48,435 nucleotides of DNA from DATGLE01 sp035294325 (GCA_035294325.1 DATGLE010000128.1:1-48435); one strand, 5' to 3'. Positions 8,011-17,330 are shown, counted from the first letter of the stretch. The notes: generated by a model from the sequence alone, not told the origin. A program made the numbers and translations.

Positions 8011-8886
8011 ATGATCAGCGCCCAAACATCCCTTGTCGTAACGACGCTGGGGCGGTTCGAAGTCCGCCGAGAACTGGATCCCATCAGTGGAGGTCAGTGG
8101 AGGCGCCGTAAAGTCTGGGAACTTTTCAAACTCCTGCTTTCGGCGGACCAGCACCGGCTGCATCGTGAGCAGATTCAGGAAATTCTCTGGCCTGCCTCCG
8201 CGAACGAACGAGCGGCAAGTTCCTTTGGTAAGACGCTCTACCTGCTGCGTAGAGCGCTTGAGCCTGGCCTTGCGGCCGGGTACGGTTCCTCCTCGACATA
8301 TGTCATTCTCGATCATGATATTTTGCAGCTTCCACCTGGCAGCATGAGCATTGACGCGGATCTCTTCGAGGCCGCGACGCGGCAGTTGCAGGTCAGGCTG
8401 CGCACCCGCGTGGCGCAAACGGATGGCTCGCAGGATCATAGCGCCCTGCTCGATGAGTTCGATCAGGTAATAGCTCTCTACGAAGGTGATTTTCTCCCCG
8501 AAGATCTTTATGAGGATTGGGCGCAGAAGCGGCGCACGCGCCTGCAACGTATGTATTGCTGGCTGCTGGAAAATGCAGCGCAAATCGCCATCGAGGGCGC
8601 TATGGGGACGCGTGCGTGCGATTATCTCCAGACGCTGCTTGAGCATAATCGGACCGATGAGCCGGCGCATCATCAACTGATGCTGGTATACGCGCGCCTG
8701 GGACGGCGCAGCGACGCCCTGCGCCAGTTTCAGTTTTTATGTGAGGCACTGCACGAGGACCTGCACGCCAGTCCTATGCCAGAGACTGTAGGACTCTACC
8801 GCACTATTCAGGAGGGGCAGGTTCCCGTCGACCTCGCGCCCGGCCTTCGCGCTGTCCCGTCGCACAATAAAGAGTATATGTTGTGA
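8011..8886 (+). CDS. BTAD-domain (SARP-like) transcriptional regulator
   Basis: A 291-residue regulator with an N-terminal winged-helix segment (about residues 8-95; LGRFEVRR, then QWRRRKVWELFKLLLS) and a C-terminal bacterial transcriptional activator domain (about 105-270; DADLFEAATRQL, ALYEGDFLPEDLYEDWAQ, ARLGRRSDALRQFQFLCEAL). It has no NB-ARC ATPase or TPR extension, so it is a short SARP-like form. The ATG at 8011 is chosen because AGGAGGTCAAGG precedes it. Target genes cannot be read; the convergent neighbour is pcrA. Confidence 0.85.
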   Translation: MISAQTSLVVTTLGRFEVRRELDPISGGQWRRRKVWELFKLLLSADQHRLHREQIQEILWPASANERAASSFGKTLYLLRRALEPGLAAGYGSSSTYVILDHDILQLPPGSMSIDADLFEAATRQLQVRLRTRVAQTDGSQDHSALLDEFDQVIALYEGDFLPEDLYEDWAQKRRTRLQRMYCWLLENAAQIAIEGAMGTRACDYLQTLLEHNRTDEPAHHQLMLVYARLGRRSDALRQFQFLCEALHEDLHASPMPETVGLYRTIQEGQVPVDLAPGLRAVPSHNKEYML

Positions 8887-8917
8887 GGAAAATGCTCGAA
8901 GCGTTTTTTTCTCACAA
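8881..8917. terminator. Terminator between BTAD gene and pcrA
   Basis: TTGTGAG (8881-8887) pairs with CTCACAA (8911-8917), and the inner A-run pairs with the T-run beside a GCTCGAAGC apex. It begins inside the BTAD stop codon and separates two convergent genes. Confidence 0.7.
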
Positions 8918-8938
8918 CACATGCTGCGTCGCAGATGC

Positions 8939-11365
8939 TCATAATTTTTCGAGTCTGGCAAAATCCATGCTCAGGCGCTTCTTACCGAATTTGCCCTGGA
9001 ACTGCACCTCGACGAATTCGGTGTGCTGTTCCATCTCGCTCTTGAGGACAACGCCCTCGCCGAACGTGTCGTGGCGCACCCTGTCGCCGGGTTTGAATTG
9101 CTGGCCCGCTGGTCTGGATGCTGGCTGCGCGTTTTGCCTGGTGGGGGCAGGGGTGGGAGATGGGGTGGCTGGCCTGCTCACAGCCGCATTTATGGGCCTG
9201 TTTGAAAGCTTCGGGGGCTTGCTTGCTGTTGGATAAACCCGGCCCGCGCCGTAGACTCTGCCACCGTCATGAATGCCGTAATCCTGGTTATAGTCGTCAT
9301 CCCATTCGTCGCGGCGCCTGGCCTTCCTGCGCGTGTCGCCCGTATCATATGCGGAAGACCCCGCGTCCATGCTGGCGATGAGACCATCGGGAATGTCGTC
9401 GAGGAAGCGCGACGGTTCCGTGTACTGCGTCTCACCGAAGAGGGAGCGGCGGCGCGCACGCACAAGATAGAGGCGGCGCATGGCGCGTGTGAAGCCAACA
9501 TAGGCCAGGCGGCGCTCCTCCTCCAGTTGTTCGGGCTTGTTCAGAGAACGTGCGTGCGGCAGTGATCCCTCGTCCATGCCGACGATAAAGACGACGGGAA
9601 ATTCCAGGCCCTTCGCGGCATGCAGCGTAATCAGCGTCACGGCATCGTTATGTTCTTCGGTGATCAGCGTGCCATCCTCGCTCGACTGCGCGGTATCGGC
9701 CCCGCCGACCAGCGCGACGTTCTCCAGGAAGAGCTCGAGCGCGACAGGCGTTTCGATCTCGGCGTAGTCTTCAGCGACGCGGCGCAGTTCCAGCACGTTC
9801 GCCCAGCGATCCAGTTCCTCATCGGGATTGGCGCGCAGCTCCGGGCCGTAGCCACTGCGCTCCGCGATGCGGTCCAGCAGTTCGGGCAGCGTGAGTTCCT
9901 CGAAGGCGCCGGACAGGTCGGCGAGCAGCTTGCTGAAACCAGCAATCGCCGTCTTTGCCGCCTTGCCGAGCGTGGGATGCTCGTCGATGCGCTGGATAGC
10001 GCTGTAGAGCGAGATATTCTGTTCGCCAGCCCACTGCTGCAACTCACCGAGCGTGCGCGGGCCGATTTTACGATTGGGGACGTTGATGATGCGCTGCAAG
10101 CTCAAATTATCGTGCGGGTTCGCCAGCACGCGCAGGTAAGCCACCATGTCCTTGATTTCCTTGCGCTCGTAGAACTTGCGACTCCCGATGACTTTATAGG
10201 GGATGTTGAGGCGCAGAAATTGTTCTTCGATGGCGCGGGACTGTGCGTTGGTGCGATACATCACAGCCACGTCGCCGAGCCGGTCAATCTGCCCGCGCGT
10301 CAATAGACGCTGGATCTCGTGCGCGGTATACAGCCCCTCTTGCTCCTCGTTGTAGGCTTCGTAAACGACGACCTGCTCGCCCGCGCCCCTGGCCGTCCAT
10401 AATTTTTTCTCTTTGCGCAGTCGATTGCGGCGCACAACGCCCTGGGCTGCATCGAGGATAGTCTGTGTCGAGCGATAATTCTGCTCAAGCATGATGACCT
10501 TCGTCTGCGGAAAATCGCGCTCGAAGCGGATCACGTTCTCCGCGCTGGCCCCGCGCCATGTGTAGATCATCTGGTCGTCATCGCCGACGACGCAGACGTT
10601 GCCCGGCCCGTCATGGCGCTCGTTGGTGCCGTAGCCAAGCAGGCGGATCAGCTTGTACTGCGGCAGGTTGCAGTCCTGGAACTCATCGACGTGGACGTAG
10701 CGCCAGCGCCGCTGGTAGCGGTGGAGCAGATCGGGTTCGCGGCGCCACAACTGCTCGGTCAGCATCAGCAGATCGTCGAAGTCGACGCCGTTATTGCTGC
10801 GCAGCAACTTCTGATAAGCCTTATAGACGCGGGCGGCGACCTCTTCGGCATACTTCGTTGCCTGCTCGGCCATCTGGTCCGGCCCCAGCAAATCGTTCTT
10901 GGCGCGCGAGATCCGCGCCTGCATCGCCGCTGGCCGGTAGAGCTTCTCATCGATGTTGAGCTGCTTGATGGCCTGCTTGATGAGCGTGGCCTGGTCGTCG
11001 GTATCGAAGATCACGAACGAGCGGTTGAGACCCAGGGGCGCGAGGTAGTCGGCTTCCATGCGCAGCACGCGCGCACAGATGGCATGGAAGGTGCCAATGG
11101 TCATCTCTTTGGAGGCGCTGATGCCTACCAGCCGCTCCAGGCGCTCGCGCATCTCTTTCGCCGCCTTGTTGGTAAAGGTGACGGCGAGGATCTGCCAGGG
11201 CGATACGCGCTCGTGCGCGACGAGGTAGGCAATGCGGTGCGTGATGACGCGCGTCTTGCCGCTGCCCGGCCCCGCGAGTATAAGGACCGGCCCCTCGGTG
11301 GTGGTAACAGCGAGGCGCTGCGGTTCGTTAAGTCCAGCTAAAAGATCCTGTTGCTCCAATATCAT
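8939..11365 (-). CDS. pcrA: UvrD/PcrA-family ATP-dependent DNA helicase
   Basis: An 808-residue superfamily 1A 3'-5' DNA helicase for repair and replication restart. Motif Q/I is LNEPQRLAVTTTEGPVLILA followed by Walker A GPGSGKTR near residue 30. Further motifs are AVTFTNKAAKEMRER (Ia), VHVDEFQDCN (II), VVGDDDQMIYTWRGA (III), LEQNYRST (IV), TLHAAKGLEFPVVF (V) and EEERRLAYVGFTRA (VI). The C-terminus ends with a PcrA-type tail (GDRVRHDTFGEGVVLKSE), a Tudor-like domain that contacts RNA polymerase in relatives. The ATG at 11365 is preferred because GGAG lies upstream and the helicase fold begins just after it. Confidence 0.95.
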   Translation of the reverse strand: MILEQQDLLAGLNEPQRLAVTTTEGPVLILAGPGSGKTRVITHRIAYLVAHERVSPWQILAVTFTNKAAKEMRERLERLVGISASKEMTIGTFHAICARVLRMEADYLAPLGLNRSFVIFDTDDQATLIKQAIKQLNIDEKLYRPAAMQARISRAKNDLLGPDQMAEQATKYAEEVAARVYKAYQKLLRSNNGVDFDDLLMLTEQLWRREPDLLHRYQRRWRYVHVDEFQDCNLPQYKLIRLLGYGTNERHDGPGNVCVVGDDDQMIYTWRGASAENVIRFERDFPQTKVIMLEQNYRSTQTILDAAQGVVRRNRLRKEKKLWTARGAGEQVVVYEAYNEEQEGLYTAHEIQRLLTRGQIDRLGDVAVMYRTNAQSRAIEEQFLRLNIPYKVIGSRKFYERKEIKDMVAYLRVLANPHDNLSLQRIINVPNRKIGPRTLGELQQWAGEQNISLYSAIQRIDEHPTLGKAAKTAIAGFSKLLADLSGAFEELTLPELLDRIAERSGYGPELRANPDEELDRWANVLELRRVAEDYAEIETPVALELFLENVALVGGADTAQSSEDGTLITEEHNDAVTLITLHAAKGLEFPVVFIVGMDEGSLPHARSLNKPEQLEEERRLAYVGFTRAMRRLYLVRARRRSLFGETQYTEPSRFLDDIPDGLIASMDAGSSAYDTGDTRRKARRRDEWDDDYNQDYGIHDGGRVYGAGRVYPTASKPPKLSNRPINAAVSRPATPSPTPAPTRQNAQPASRPAGQQFKPGDRVRHDTFGEGVVLKSEMEQHTEFVEVQFQGKFGKKRLSMDFARLEKL

Positions 11366-11538
11366 CACGCTCCAGACTATACAGAAATATATAAACGGCC
11401 TGACGACTACGATTGCCATATGTGCCCGTCATGGGGCAAACCCGCACCCACCCCCAGGTATAAGCCAGTAATCTACCAGGTCGCATGCCAGGTAGGTAAC
11501 GATGGGAGGCGGTGGAGAAAGTATCGCCTCCTCGGCTC

Positions 11539-13302
11539 CTACCTCTTTCCTAATTTTGCTAATAACACTCCCTTGAGCAGCCCGACTTCCTCCACCTTGA
11601 GCAGCAGCGTGCAGCCGAAGTAGGCCGCAGCCGCCAGCCCGCCGGCCACGATCACTACAAGCAACTGGCCCGACAGGTGCGCCAGCGAGAAGAGTTGCAC
11701 ATGCGCGAGCACGAATTGCAATCCCAACGCTACGACTACCAGCGCCGCCGTCGCCAGCAGCATCTTCAGCACCGCCGGAATAGCGCTGCGTATCCTCATC
11801 GGGCCTATCGCCATGCGCAGCAGCACCAGCAGGATCACCGCGTGCAGCGCGATCTGGGCCGTATTCGCCAGGGCCAGCGCAGGCATGCCGATGGTGCGCC
11901 AGAAAGGCAGCGCCACCGCCAGGTAGCCCGCGTAGCTTATCACACCGACGACGACAGGGGTCATCGTGTTCTTGCGGGCATAGAACGCCGAGATCAGCAG
12001 TTGGTCGATAGCGACGAAAGGCAGCTGGTAGGCGTAGTTTTGCAGCGCCATCGTGATTAGCGTCGATTCCTGTACCGTCGCTTTATAGTGCTCGAAGATC
12101 AGCCGCGCGATGGGCAACTGCAAGGCAATCAGGCCAGCGGCGGCGGGGATCATCAGCAGCAGGCCCAGGCGGAAGCCGAGCAGCAGCGTCTCCTTGAAGC
12201 GCTCTGTATTGCCCTCCCTGGCGTGCGTGGTGAGCGTGGGCAGCACAGCGAAGGAGAGCGCGGCCGCGACCAGCCCTATAGGAAACTGGATCAGCGTCGT
12301 CGCGAATTTCATCGCGGAGAAGTTCGCCTCACCGCAATCCTTCGCCCCCTGCATAAAGGCTGCACAGGGCGTGCTCGTCGCCAGCGTCTGGTCGAGGAAG
12401 ACGAAAAACATGCTTACCAGGAAGCTGAACGCGACTGGCGCGTAGAGCTTGAGGATACGGCGCAGCGCCGGGTGTCTGAGATCGAGTGCGAACAGGTAGG
12501 CGAAACGCTGGTTGCGCATACCGGGAACGAGCAGGGCAATCTCGCCTGTAGAACCGAGTAGCACACCGAAGGCCAGGCCGTAGTAACCCAGAAAATGCTG
12601 GCCCACCAGGGCGCCGGCAATGGCGCCGATGATGATGCCGATATGATAGGCTGCCGTGGCGAAGGCGGGCCAGCCGAACTCTTTGAGGGCGTAGAGCGCC
12701 GCCAGCAGCACGGAGAACGGGCCAAGCGCGATCAGCGAGAAGAAAATGATGCGCGCGAACTGAAGTGTCAGTTCTTTACTGCCAGCGCTATAGCCGCCAG
12801 CCAGAAAAGTATCGAATAACCAGGGAGCGATGAAGATAAACGCCACCGAGCAGAGCAGTGTGATGATGACCAGAAGGTTGACGATGGTAAATACGATGCG
12901 GCGCAGTTCGTCGCGTTTGTCGGGCGCGGCATAGTCGTTGAAGGTGGGGATCAGTGCGCCGGAGACCGAGCCATCCACCAGCAGGGTATAGAAGGTCTGC
13001 ACGGGGGTGAGCGCGGCGAGGAAAGAGCCTGAGACTATCGGTCCCATCGCGGCAACAACGATCTGGCGCACCATGCCCATAACGCTGCTGCCCAGATTCC
13101 CCAGCATAACCAGCGTGGCGGACCTGACGATTTCGCGTCGCTCGCCTGACTGTGCCTGTCCGGTTGCTACCTCGAAGACGGGCGGCTCTACCGGCGGGGT
13201 GCCCTCCAGCGTGCCCAGCGCCGTTACGGGAACCGCCTCGACATCAGCGCCCGCCTCTGGTGGTACGTTCTCGTTAATAGAATTTTCAGATTCATTTGCC
13301 AT
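11539..13302 (-). CDS. murJ: Lipid II flippase MurJ (MviN family)
   Basis: A 587-residue membrane protein with about 14 helices, expected to flip lipid-linked peptidoglycan precursor across the membrane. After an acidic cytoplasmic tail of about 55 residues comes the family start (RSATLVMLGNLGSSVMGMVRQIVV), followed by SGSFLAALTPVQTFYTLLVDGSVSGALIPTF split over helices 1-2, and later QFPIGLVAAALSFAVLPTL. The reading frame could extend to 13437, but that extension is a translated dispersed palindrome flank, so the ATG at 13302 is chosen. It follows the rfaE-wecG block on the same strand, separated by palindrome H8. Confidence 0.9.
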   Translation of the reverse strand: MANESENSINENVPPEAGADVEAVPVTALGTLEGTPPVEPPVFEVATGQAQSGERREIVRSATLVMLGNLGSSVMGMVRQIVVAAMGPIVSGSFLAALTPVQTFYTLLVDGSVSGALIPTFNDYAAPDKRDELRRIVFTIVNLLVIITLLCSVAFIFIAPWLFDTFLAGGYSAGSKELTLQFARIIFFSLIALGPFSVLLAALYALKEFGWPAFATAAYHIGIIIGAIAGALVGQHFLGYYGLAFGVLLGSTGEIALLVPGMRNQRFAYLFALDLRHPALRRILKLYAPVAFSFLVSMFFVFLDQTLATSTPCAAFMQGAKDCGEANFSAMKFATTLIQFPIGLVAAALSFAVLPTLTTHAREGNTERFKETLLLGFRLGLLLMIPAAAGLIALQLPIARLIFEHYKATVQESTLITMALQNYAYQLPFVAIDQLLISAFYARKNTMTPVVVGVISYAGYLAVALPFWRTIGMPALALANTAQIALHAVILLVLLRMAIGPMRIRSAIPAVLKMLLATAALVVVALGLQFVLAHVQLFSLAHLSGQLLVVIVAGGLAAAAYFGCTLLLKVEEVGLLKGVLLAKLGKR

Positions 13303-13385
13303 GTAAATTTTTTCGCTCCCGGTCATCGTAAGAATATGTCTGATTGCCTGCTCCCTCGTGTGCTCGCGCCTGCGGCGCTCGCCCC

Positions 13386-13444
13386 CTGGAGTATGTTGGA
13401 TGTAAAAATGCGCTGCGTGCATTTTTACATCCAACATACTCCAG
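13386..13444. repeat. Long intergenic palindrome H8 with conserved flanks
   Basis: Perfect 26 bp arms (13386-13411 and 13419-13444) with a 7-base loop. The left flank (13360-13383) is GCTCGCGCCTGCGGCGCTCG and the right flank is CACGGCGGAGCCGCCGAG (13451-13468). It lies between the rfaE2 3' end and murJ. Confidence 0.9.
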
Positions 13445-13492
13445 TTCTTGCACGGCGGAGCCGCCGAGCATCAGATACGCTCCAGAGAAACT

Positions 13493-14014
13493 TCAAGGCA
13501 AACGTTTGATCGCCGCGATCAGTTCCGTCGTTGAGTGCCGCGGCAGGTATGGAATAAGGCATACCGTCCCCCCATACGCCTGCACCACCGATGCTTCCGG
13601 CAGGCGCTCTGGATCAGGCGTATCGATCTGCGCGCCCGCGTAGTCGCCGCCCTTGACGTAGATGGCCGGGCGCAACAGATCTACCAGCGGGCCGGCTGTC
13701 GGCTCGTCAAAAATCGTCACATAATCGACGCACGAGAGTGCAGCCAGAATTTCCGCTCGTTCCGTCGCCGGCACCAGTGGTCGGCCCGGTCCTTTAAGCC
13801 TGCGCGTGCTTCCGTCGCCATTGAGGCCCAGGATCAGGAAATCGCCCAGGCTGCGCGCCTCTTGCAGATAGCGCACGTGCCCCAGGTGCAGCAGATCGAA
13901 GTGGCCGTTGGTAAAGACGCCGCGCTCGCCCATTTGCTGGCGATGGCGAACCTCCGCGACAAGTGCTTCGCGTGCCACAATCTTTTGCAGGCCAGTATAT
14001 ATCACTTTGCTCAT
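13493..14014 (-). CDS. rfaE2: D-glycero-beta-D-manno-heptose 1-phosphate adenylyltransferase
   Basis: A 173-residue nucleotidyltransferase of the cytidylyltransferase-like family that activates heptose 1-phosphate with ATP to ADP-heptose. The signature is GVFTNGHFDLLHLGHVRYL (about residues 33-51), holding the HxGH nucleotide-binding motif, followed by LGLNGDGSTRRLKGPGRPL and VKGGDY. The start at 14014 overlaps the stop of the kinase gene by four bases (ATGA), showing translational coupling with rfaE1. In enterobacteria the two activities are fused as HldE; here they are separate. In a presumably single-membraned bacterium the sugar probably decorates surface glycans or glycoproteins. Confidence 0.9.
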   Translation of the reverse strand: MSKVIYTGLQKIVAREALVAEVRHRQQMGERGVFTNGHFDLLHLGHVRYLQEARSLGDFLILGLNGDGSTRRLKGPGRPLVPATERAEILAALSCVDYVTIFDEPTAGPLVDLLRPAIYVKGGDYAGAQIDTPDPERLPEASVVQAYGGTVCLIPYLPRHSTTELIAAIKRLP

Positions 14015-15033
14015 GCGAGTACACCCATCAATTCTTCCTGTGTATTGCTGGCTGCGCCAGGGCGGCGCACGACCAGCGCTGCCGCCGCGTTCGCCAGGTA
14101 GGCAGCCTCCGCCATGCTGGCCCCGGCGAGCAGCGCGAGAGTAAAGGTCGCCGCAACGGTATCACCTGCTCCATTAGTATCAACGATTTCACTCGCCCAG
14201 GGGAGACGATGAATAGGAAGATGGAGTGGGGGGTGGTCCGCTTCAAAAAGGCTCATCCCCTCGCTGCCACGCGTAATCAGCACGCCCCTGGCCTTGCAGC
14301 CCTCAAGCAGACGCTGCCCGGCCTCTTCCAGATCGTCCTGCGTCCTGATGGTCATATGCAGCGTCAGTTCCGCCTCCGGCTGGTTCGGCGTGAGCGCCGT
14401 CACGCCCTGGAAGCGCAAGAGCGAGCCATGCGAATCCACAACGACGATTTTGTTGAGTTCGCGGGCAAGTGGGATGCAGGTTTCGATGATCTCAGGACTG
14501 ATGACGCCGTTTGCGTAGTCGGAGATCATCACTGCGTCGATAGAGGGAAGAACACGCTTGATATAGTCGATCATCTGACCCTTGTATGGCCCGCACACTT
14601 CGGAAGTATCTACGCGGTCAATGCGCACGATCTGCTGCTGGACAAGCTGCGTACTGCCTGCCATGATGCGCGTCTTGGTGGAGGTGGGACGCGTTGTATC
14701 GGTGAACAGGCCCTCCTGGTGCATTCCCAGATTGTCGATAGCGCGGCGCAGGCGCTGGCCGGGGAGGTCATCGCCGACCACACCGGCTAAAAAGACTTCC
14801 GCACCCAGCGAGCGCGCGTTGACGGCAACATTGGTGGCGCCTCCAGGAATTGTGCGCTCCTCTTGCAGATCAAGGATCAGCACGGGGGCCTCGCGCGAAA
14901 TACGCGTGGGATTTCCGATGAGATATTCGTCGGCCACCATATCGCCAATAACAAGCAAACGCTTGCCGCTAAAGTTGCTAATGAGCGAACGTAGACGTGA
15001 AGGAGTAATATCGGTATCGCTGTTAAGTTTCAT
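14011..15033 (-). CDS. rfaE1: D-glycero-beta-D-manno-heptose-7-phosphate kinase
   Basis: A 340-residue PfkB/ribokinase-family kinase that makes heptose 1,7-bisphosphate. The N-terminal segment RLLVIGDMVADEYLIGNPTR and the GGATNVAVNARSLGAEV nucleoside-kinase motif are clear, and the PfkB C-terminal signature IVDTNGAGDTVAATF includes the catalytic Asp of GAGD. The family HldE kinase mark REAPVLIL is also present. The ATG at 15033 overlaps the stop of the glycosyltransferase gene (TAATG), so the start is well fixed. Order wecG-rfaE1-rfaE2 with overlaps indicates one operon for an envelope glycan. Confidence 0.92.
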   Translation of the reverse strand: MKLNSDTDITPSRLRSLISNFSGKRLLVIGDMVADEYLIGNPTRISREAPVLILDLQEERTIPGGATNVAVNARSLGAEVFLAGVVGDDLPGQRLRRAIDNLGMHQEGLFTDTTRPTSTKTRIMAGSTQLVQQQIVRIDRVDTSEVCGPYKGQMIDYIKRVLPSIDAVMISDYANGVISPEIIETCIPLARELNKIVVVDSHGSLLRFQGVTALTPNQPEAELTLHMTIRTQDDLEEAGQRLLEGCKARGVLITRGSEGMSLFEADHPPLHLPIHRLPWASEIVDTNGAGDTVAATFTLALLAGASMAEAAYLANAAAALVVRRPGAASNTQEELMGVLA

Positions 15034-15812
15034 TATGTATTGCGGCCCTTCAATAAAACTTGTATAGCAAAGCGTGGCAGCGCCAGCATACGACGCCAGC
15101 GCCACGGCTCCCGGTAGAGCCGGTAAAGCCACTCCAGTCCCACACGCTGCATTGCCTGCGGCGCGCGCCGCTGGCGACCGGAGAGAAAATCGAAGGCTCC
15201 GCCGACGCCCATCGCTACAGCAGCGGGGAGGCGCGGAAGATTGCGCTGTATCCATAATTCCTGCGCGGGCGCGCCATATGCTACACATAGCACGTCGGCG
15301 TTGGCGCGCCGGATGCGTTCGATGATCTCATCCTCTTCAGTTGGTGCCGGCGATCCCGCGTAGGTGCCGGCAATGCGCAGCCCCGGCGCCATCTTCCCCA
15401 ACCTTTGCGCCGCCAGTTCCGCCACTCCCGGCGCGGCACCGAGCAAATAGAGGCTGTAGCCGCTCATGGCGCTGCGTATTGCCAGCGCGGGCAGCATATC
15501 GGTGCCGGTGATACGTTCGGGGACCGGCGTTCCGAGATAGCGTGTAGCCCAGACGATACCCATGCCATCGGCGACGACGAGTGCTGCCTGGTTGATACAC
15601 TCGCGAAATTTGGAGTCATGCTGTGCCATCATCACAAATTCGGTGTTCACCGTGACGACCTGGCGGCAGGGCAATTGATTGTCGCTCTCGCGGCGCCGCG
15701 CAATCATATGCTCGATAGCATCGAGAGCCTGCTGCTGCGTGACGCGATCCACGCGTACTCCCAGGACACAGGCGCCTGCGATGGCCTCGGATTGTGCTGT
15801 CTGTGATGACAT
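15033..15812 (-). CDS. WecG/TagA/CpsF-family glycosyltransferase
   Basis: A roughly 259-residue GT26 enzyme transferring an N-acetylhexosaminuronate or ManNAc-like sugar to a lipid-linked acceptor. Visible signatures are VLGVRVDRVTQQQALDAIE, VVTVNTEFVMMAQ, the ADGMGIVWATRYLG motif with conserved Asp, and PERITGTDMLPAL; later VCVAYGAP-like and GVGGAFDFLSGRQRRAPQ complete the fold. The start is taken as the ATG at 15812; an alternative GTG at 15824 is in frame. It opens the operon with rfaE1 and rfaE2, so its acceptor may be the same envelope glycan. Confidence 0.88.
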   Translation of the reverse strand: MSSQTAQSEAIAGACVLGVRVDRVTQQQALDAIEHMIARRRESDNQLPCRQVVTVNTEFVMMAQHDSKFRECINQAALVVADGMGIVWATRYLGTPVPERITGTDMLPALAIRSAMSGYSLYLLGAAPGVAELAAQRLGKMAPGLRIAGTYAGSPAPTEEDEIIERIRRANADVLCVAYGAPAQELWIQRNLPRLPAAVAMGVGGAFDFLSGRQRRAPQAMQRVGLEWLYRLYREPWRWRRMLALPRFAIQVLLKGRNT

Positions 15813-15888
15813 AGAATTTACCACGCTTTAATTTATTTTGAGAATGCTGATTTCCGCTCCTCGCGTGCTCGCGCCGCAGGCGCTCGCC

Positions 15889-15951
15889 GGAAGGAATATG
15901 TTTTGTGAAGGCATGCGCATCACGTATGCCTTCACAAAACATATTCCTTCC
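15889..15951. repeat. Long intergenic palindrome H9 with conserved flanks
   Basis: Perfect 26 bp arms (15889-15914 and 15926-15951) around an 11-base loop. Left flank GCTCGCGCCGCAGGCGCTCG (from 15867), right flank GCGCGGCGGAGCCGCGCG (from about 15955). It sits between the DUF503 3' end and the wecG-like start. Confidence 0.9.
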
Positions 15952-16013
15952 CATGCGCGGCGGAGCCGCGCGGCCATCCGGCCAGAGTGAGGATGCTGAG
16001 AAGCAGACTCCTG

Positions 16014-16304
16014 CTAATACTGAAAAAAATCGGTCTGGCTAGCCGTAATCAGCAGGTCCGGGCGCGTCTCCTCTATATAACGCTGCACGCGTTCCAGTAT
16101 CGCGCCGGCGTGCTGGCTGCTGTTGCTGACGCAACTGATGCCGATGCTGGCGATCTGCCAGCGATCATTGTCGTCCACCTCGGCGACGGCCACCGCAAAC
16201 TGGCGCCGCACCTTGCCCATAATCGATTGAATAATCTGTCGTTTCTCTTTTAGTGAATGGCATTCCGGCAGGTGCAGCGTAATTTCACAGGCTCCGATAA
16301 TCAT
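16014..16304 (-). CDS. DUF503 family protein (YlxP-like)
   Basis: A 96-residue protein matching the DUF503/YlxP family: it starts MIIGACEITLHLPECHSLKEKR, the family hallmark, followed by FAVAVAEVDDNDRWQIASIG and ISCVSNSSQHAGAILERV. In Firmicutes and others the homologue lies in the nusA-infB-rbfA cluster; here it stands alone. Molecular function is unknown. The gene is divergent from upp, with palindrome H10 in between. Confidence 0.85.
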   Translation of the reverse strand: MIIGACEITLHLPECHSLKEKRQIIQSIMGKVRRQFAVAVAEVDDNDRWQIASIGISCVSNSSQHAGAILERVQRYIEETRPDLLITASQTDFFQY

Positions 16305-16386
16305 GGTTGTTATTTAGCTGCCCCGTGAAGGAGCGATCTGGTTTCCAACACTATCCCTTGCTCGTGCTTGCAGCATTCGCCTTCGC

Positions 16387-16437
16387 GATGATGTAGTGTG
16401 TGAAATACGCTTCTCGCATTTCACACACTACATCATC
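16387..16437. repeat. Palindrome H10 between divergent genes
   Basis: Arms 16387-16406 and 16418-16437 are perfectly complementary over 20 bp and continue with a CG pair after a mismatch. The right flank GGCGCGGCTGCGCCGCGCG (about 16445-16463) is shared with H9; the left flank is degenerate. It lies between the DUF503 and upp start codons, so it cannot be an ordinary terminator for either gene. Confidence 0.8.
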
Positions 16438-16619
16438 TCTCCCTGGCGCGGCTGCGCCGCGCGAACGCCTGACGAGGAAGCTGAGCATCAGACACTCCAA
16501 ACCGTACAGCTTCGGGATATCCGACGCGCCTAGTATAACATATTGACTCGACGCGTATGCTGAACTCTGATACAATTTTCTGGCAGGAAAGAATAGTGCA
16601 ACGCAGCAGGAGAAATGCT

Positions 16620-17330
16620 ATGTTCGATATCAATGCCGCAGAGAGCCAGGGCCGCCTGCCGATGCAGGGCGTGCCGCAGCCCACACGGGACGAGGTTCTG
16701 CACCTGCCCCGGGTGCACATCTCGACGCACCCGGTGATGGCTCACAAGATGACGGCCCTCCGCGATAAGCGCACACAGCCACCGGAGTTCTACCGCCTGG
16801 TCAAAGAGATTGGTGCGCTGCTGGCCTATGAGGCGACGGCCAACCTTGCGCTCGAAACGTGCCCGGTAGAGACGCCGCTGGCGACCACCAGAGGATATCG
16901 CCTGGCCGGTGGGATCGGGGTAACACCCATCCTGCGCGCCGGCCTCGGTATTGCTGAAAGCTTCCGCGAGGTCATTCCCGACGCGCAGATCTGGCACCTG
17001 GGTTTACGCCGCGACGAACGGACCTTGCAGGCGCAGGAATACTATAATCGCCTGCCCCACAAGGTCGATCTCCAGGTCTGCTACGCGGTAGATCCCATGC
17101 TGGCAACGGGCGGCTCGGCTATCGACGCCATCACGATTCTCAAGCGGCGCGGCGTGCCCCGTCTCTCTTATGTAGGAATTATCGCGGCCCCGTATGGGCT
17201 GCTGAAGCTGTCGCAGGCGCATCCCGATATCGATATCTACATCGCGACACTCGACGAATGCCTCAACGACTATGGTTATATCGTTCCCGGGCTGGGCGAC
17301 GCCGGTGATCGCCAGTTCGGCACATTCTGA
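16620..17330 (+). CDS. upp: Uracil phosphoribosyltransferase
   Basis: A 236-residue enzyme converting uracil and PRPP to UMP in pyrimidine salvage. Signatures include VHISTHPVMAHKMTALRDKR, YEATANLALE, ILRAGLGIAESF and the PRPP-binding loop VDPMLATGGSAIDAI, with the C-terminal DYGYIVPGLGDAGDR typical of UPRT. The ATG at 16620 is preceded by AGCAGGAG; the longer frame from 16557 lacks a site. The N-terminus is about 25 residues longer than the usual 208-residue enzyme. It is monocistronic or cotranscribed with the downstream small membrane protein. Confidence 0.95.
   Translation: MFDINAAESQGRLPMQGVPQPTRDEVLHLPRVHISTHPVMAHKMTALRDKRTQPPEFYRLVKEIGALLAYEATANLALETCPVETPLATTRGYRLAGGIGVTPILRAGLGIAESFREVIPDAQIWHLGLRRDERTLQAQEYYNRLPHKVDLQVCYAVDPMLATGGSAIDAITILKRRGVPRLSYVGIIAAPYGLLKLSQAHPDIDIYIATLDECLNDYGYIVPGLGDAGDRQFGTF

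Noticed and set aside
13303..13437. Longer N-terminus for MurJ
   Set aside because: The extra 45 codons translate the dispersed palindrome and its GERRRREH flank; a proper start lies at 13302.
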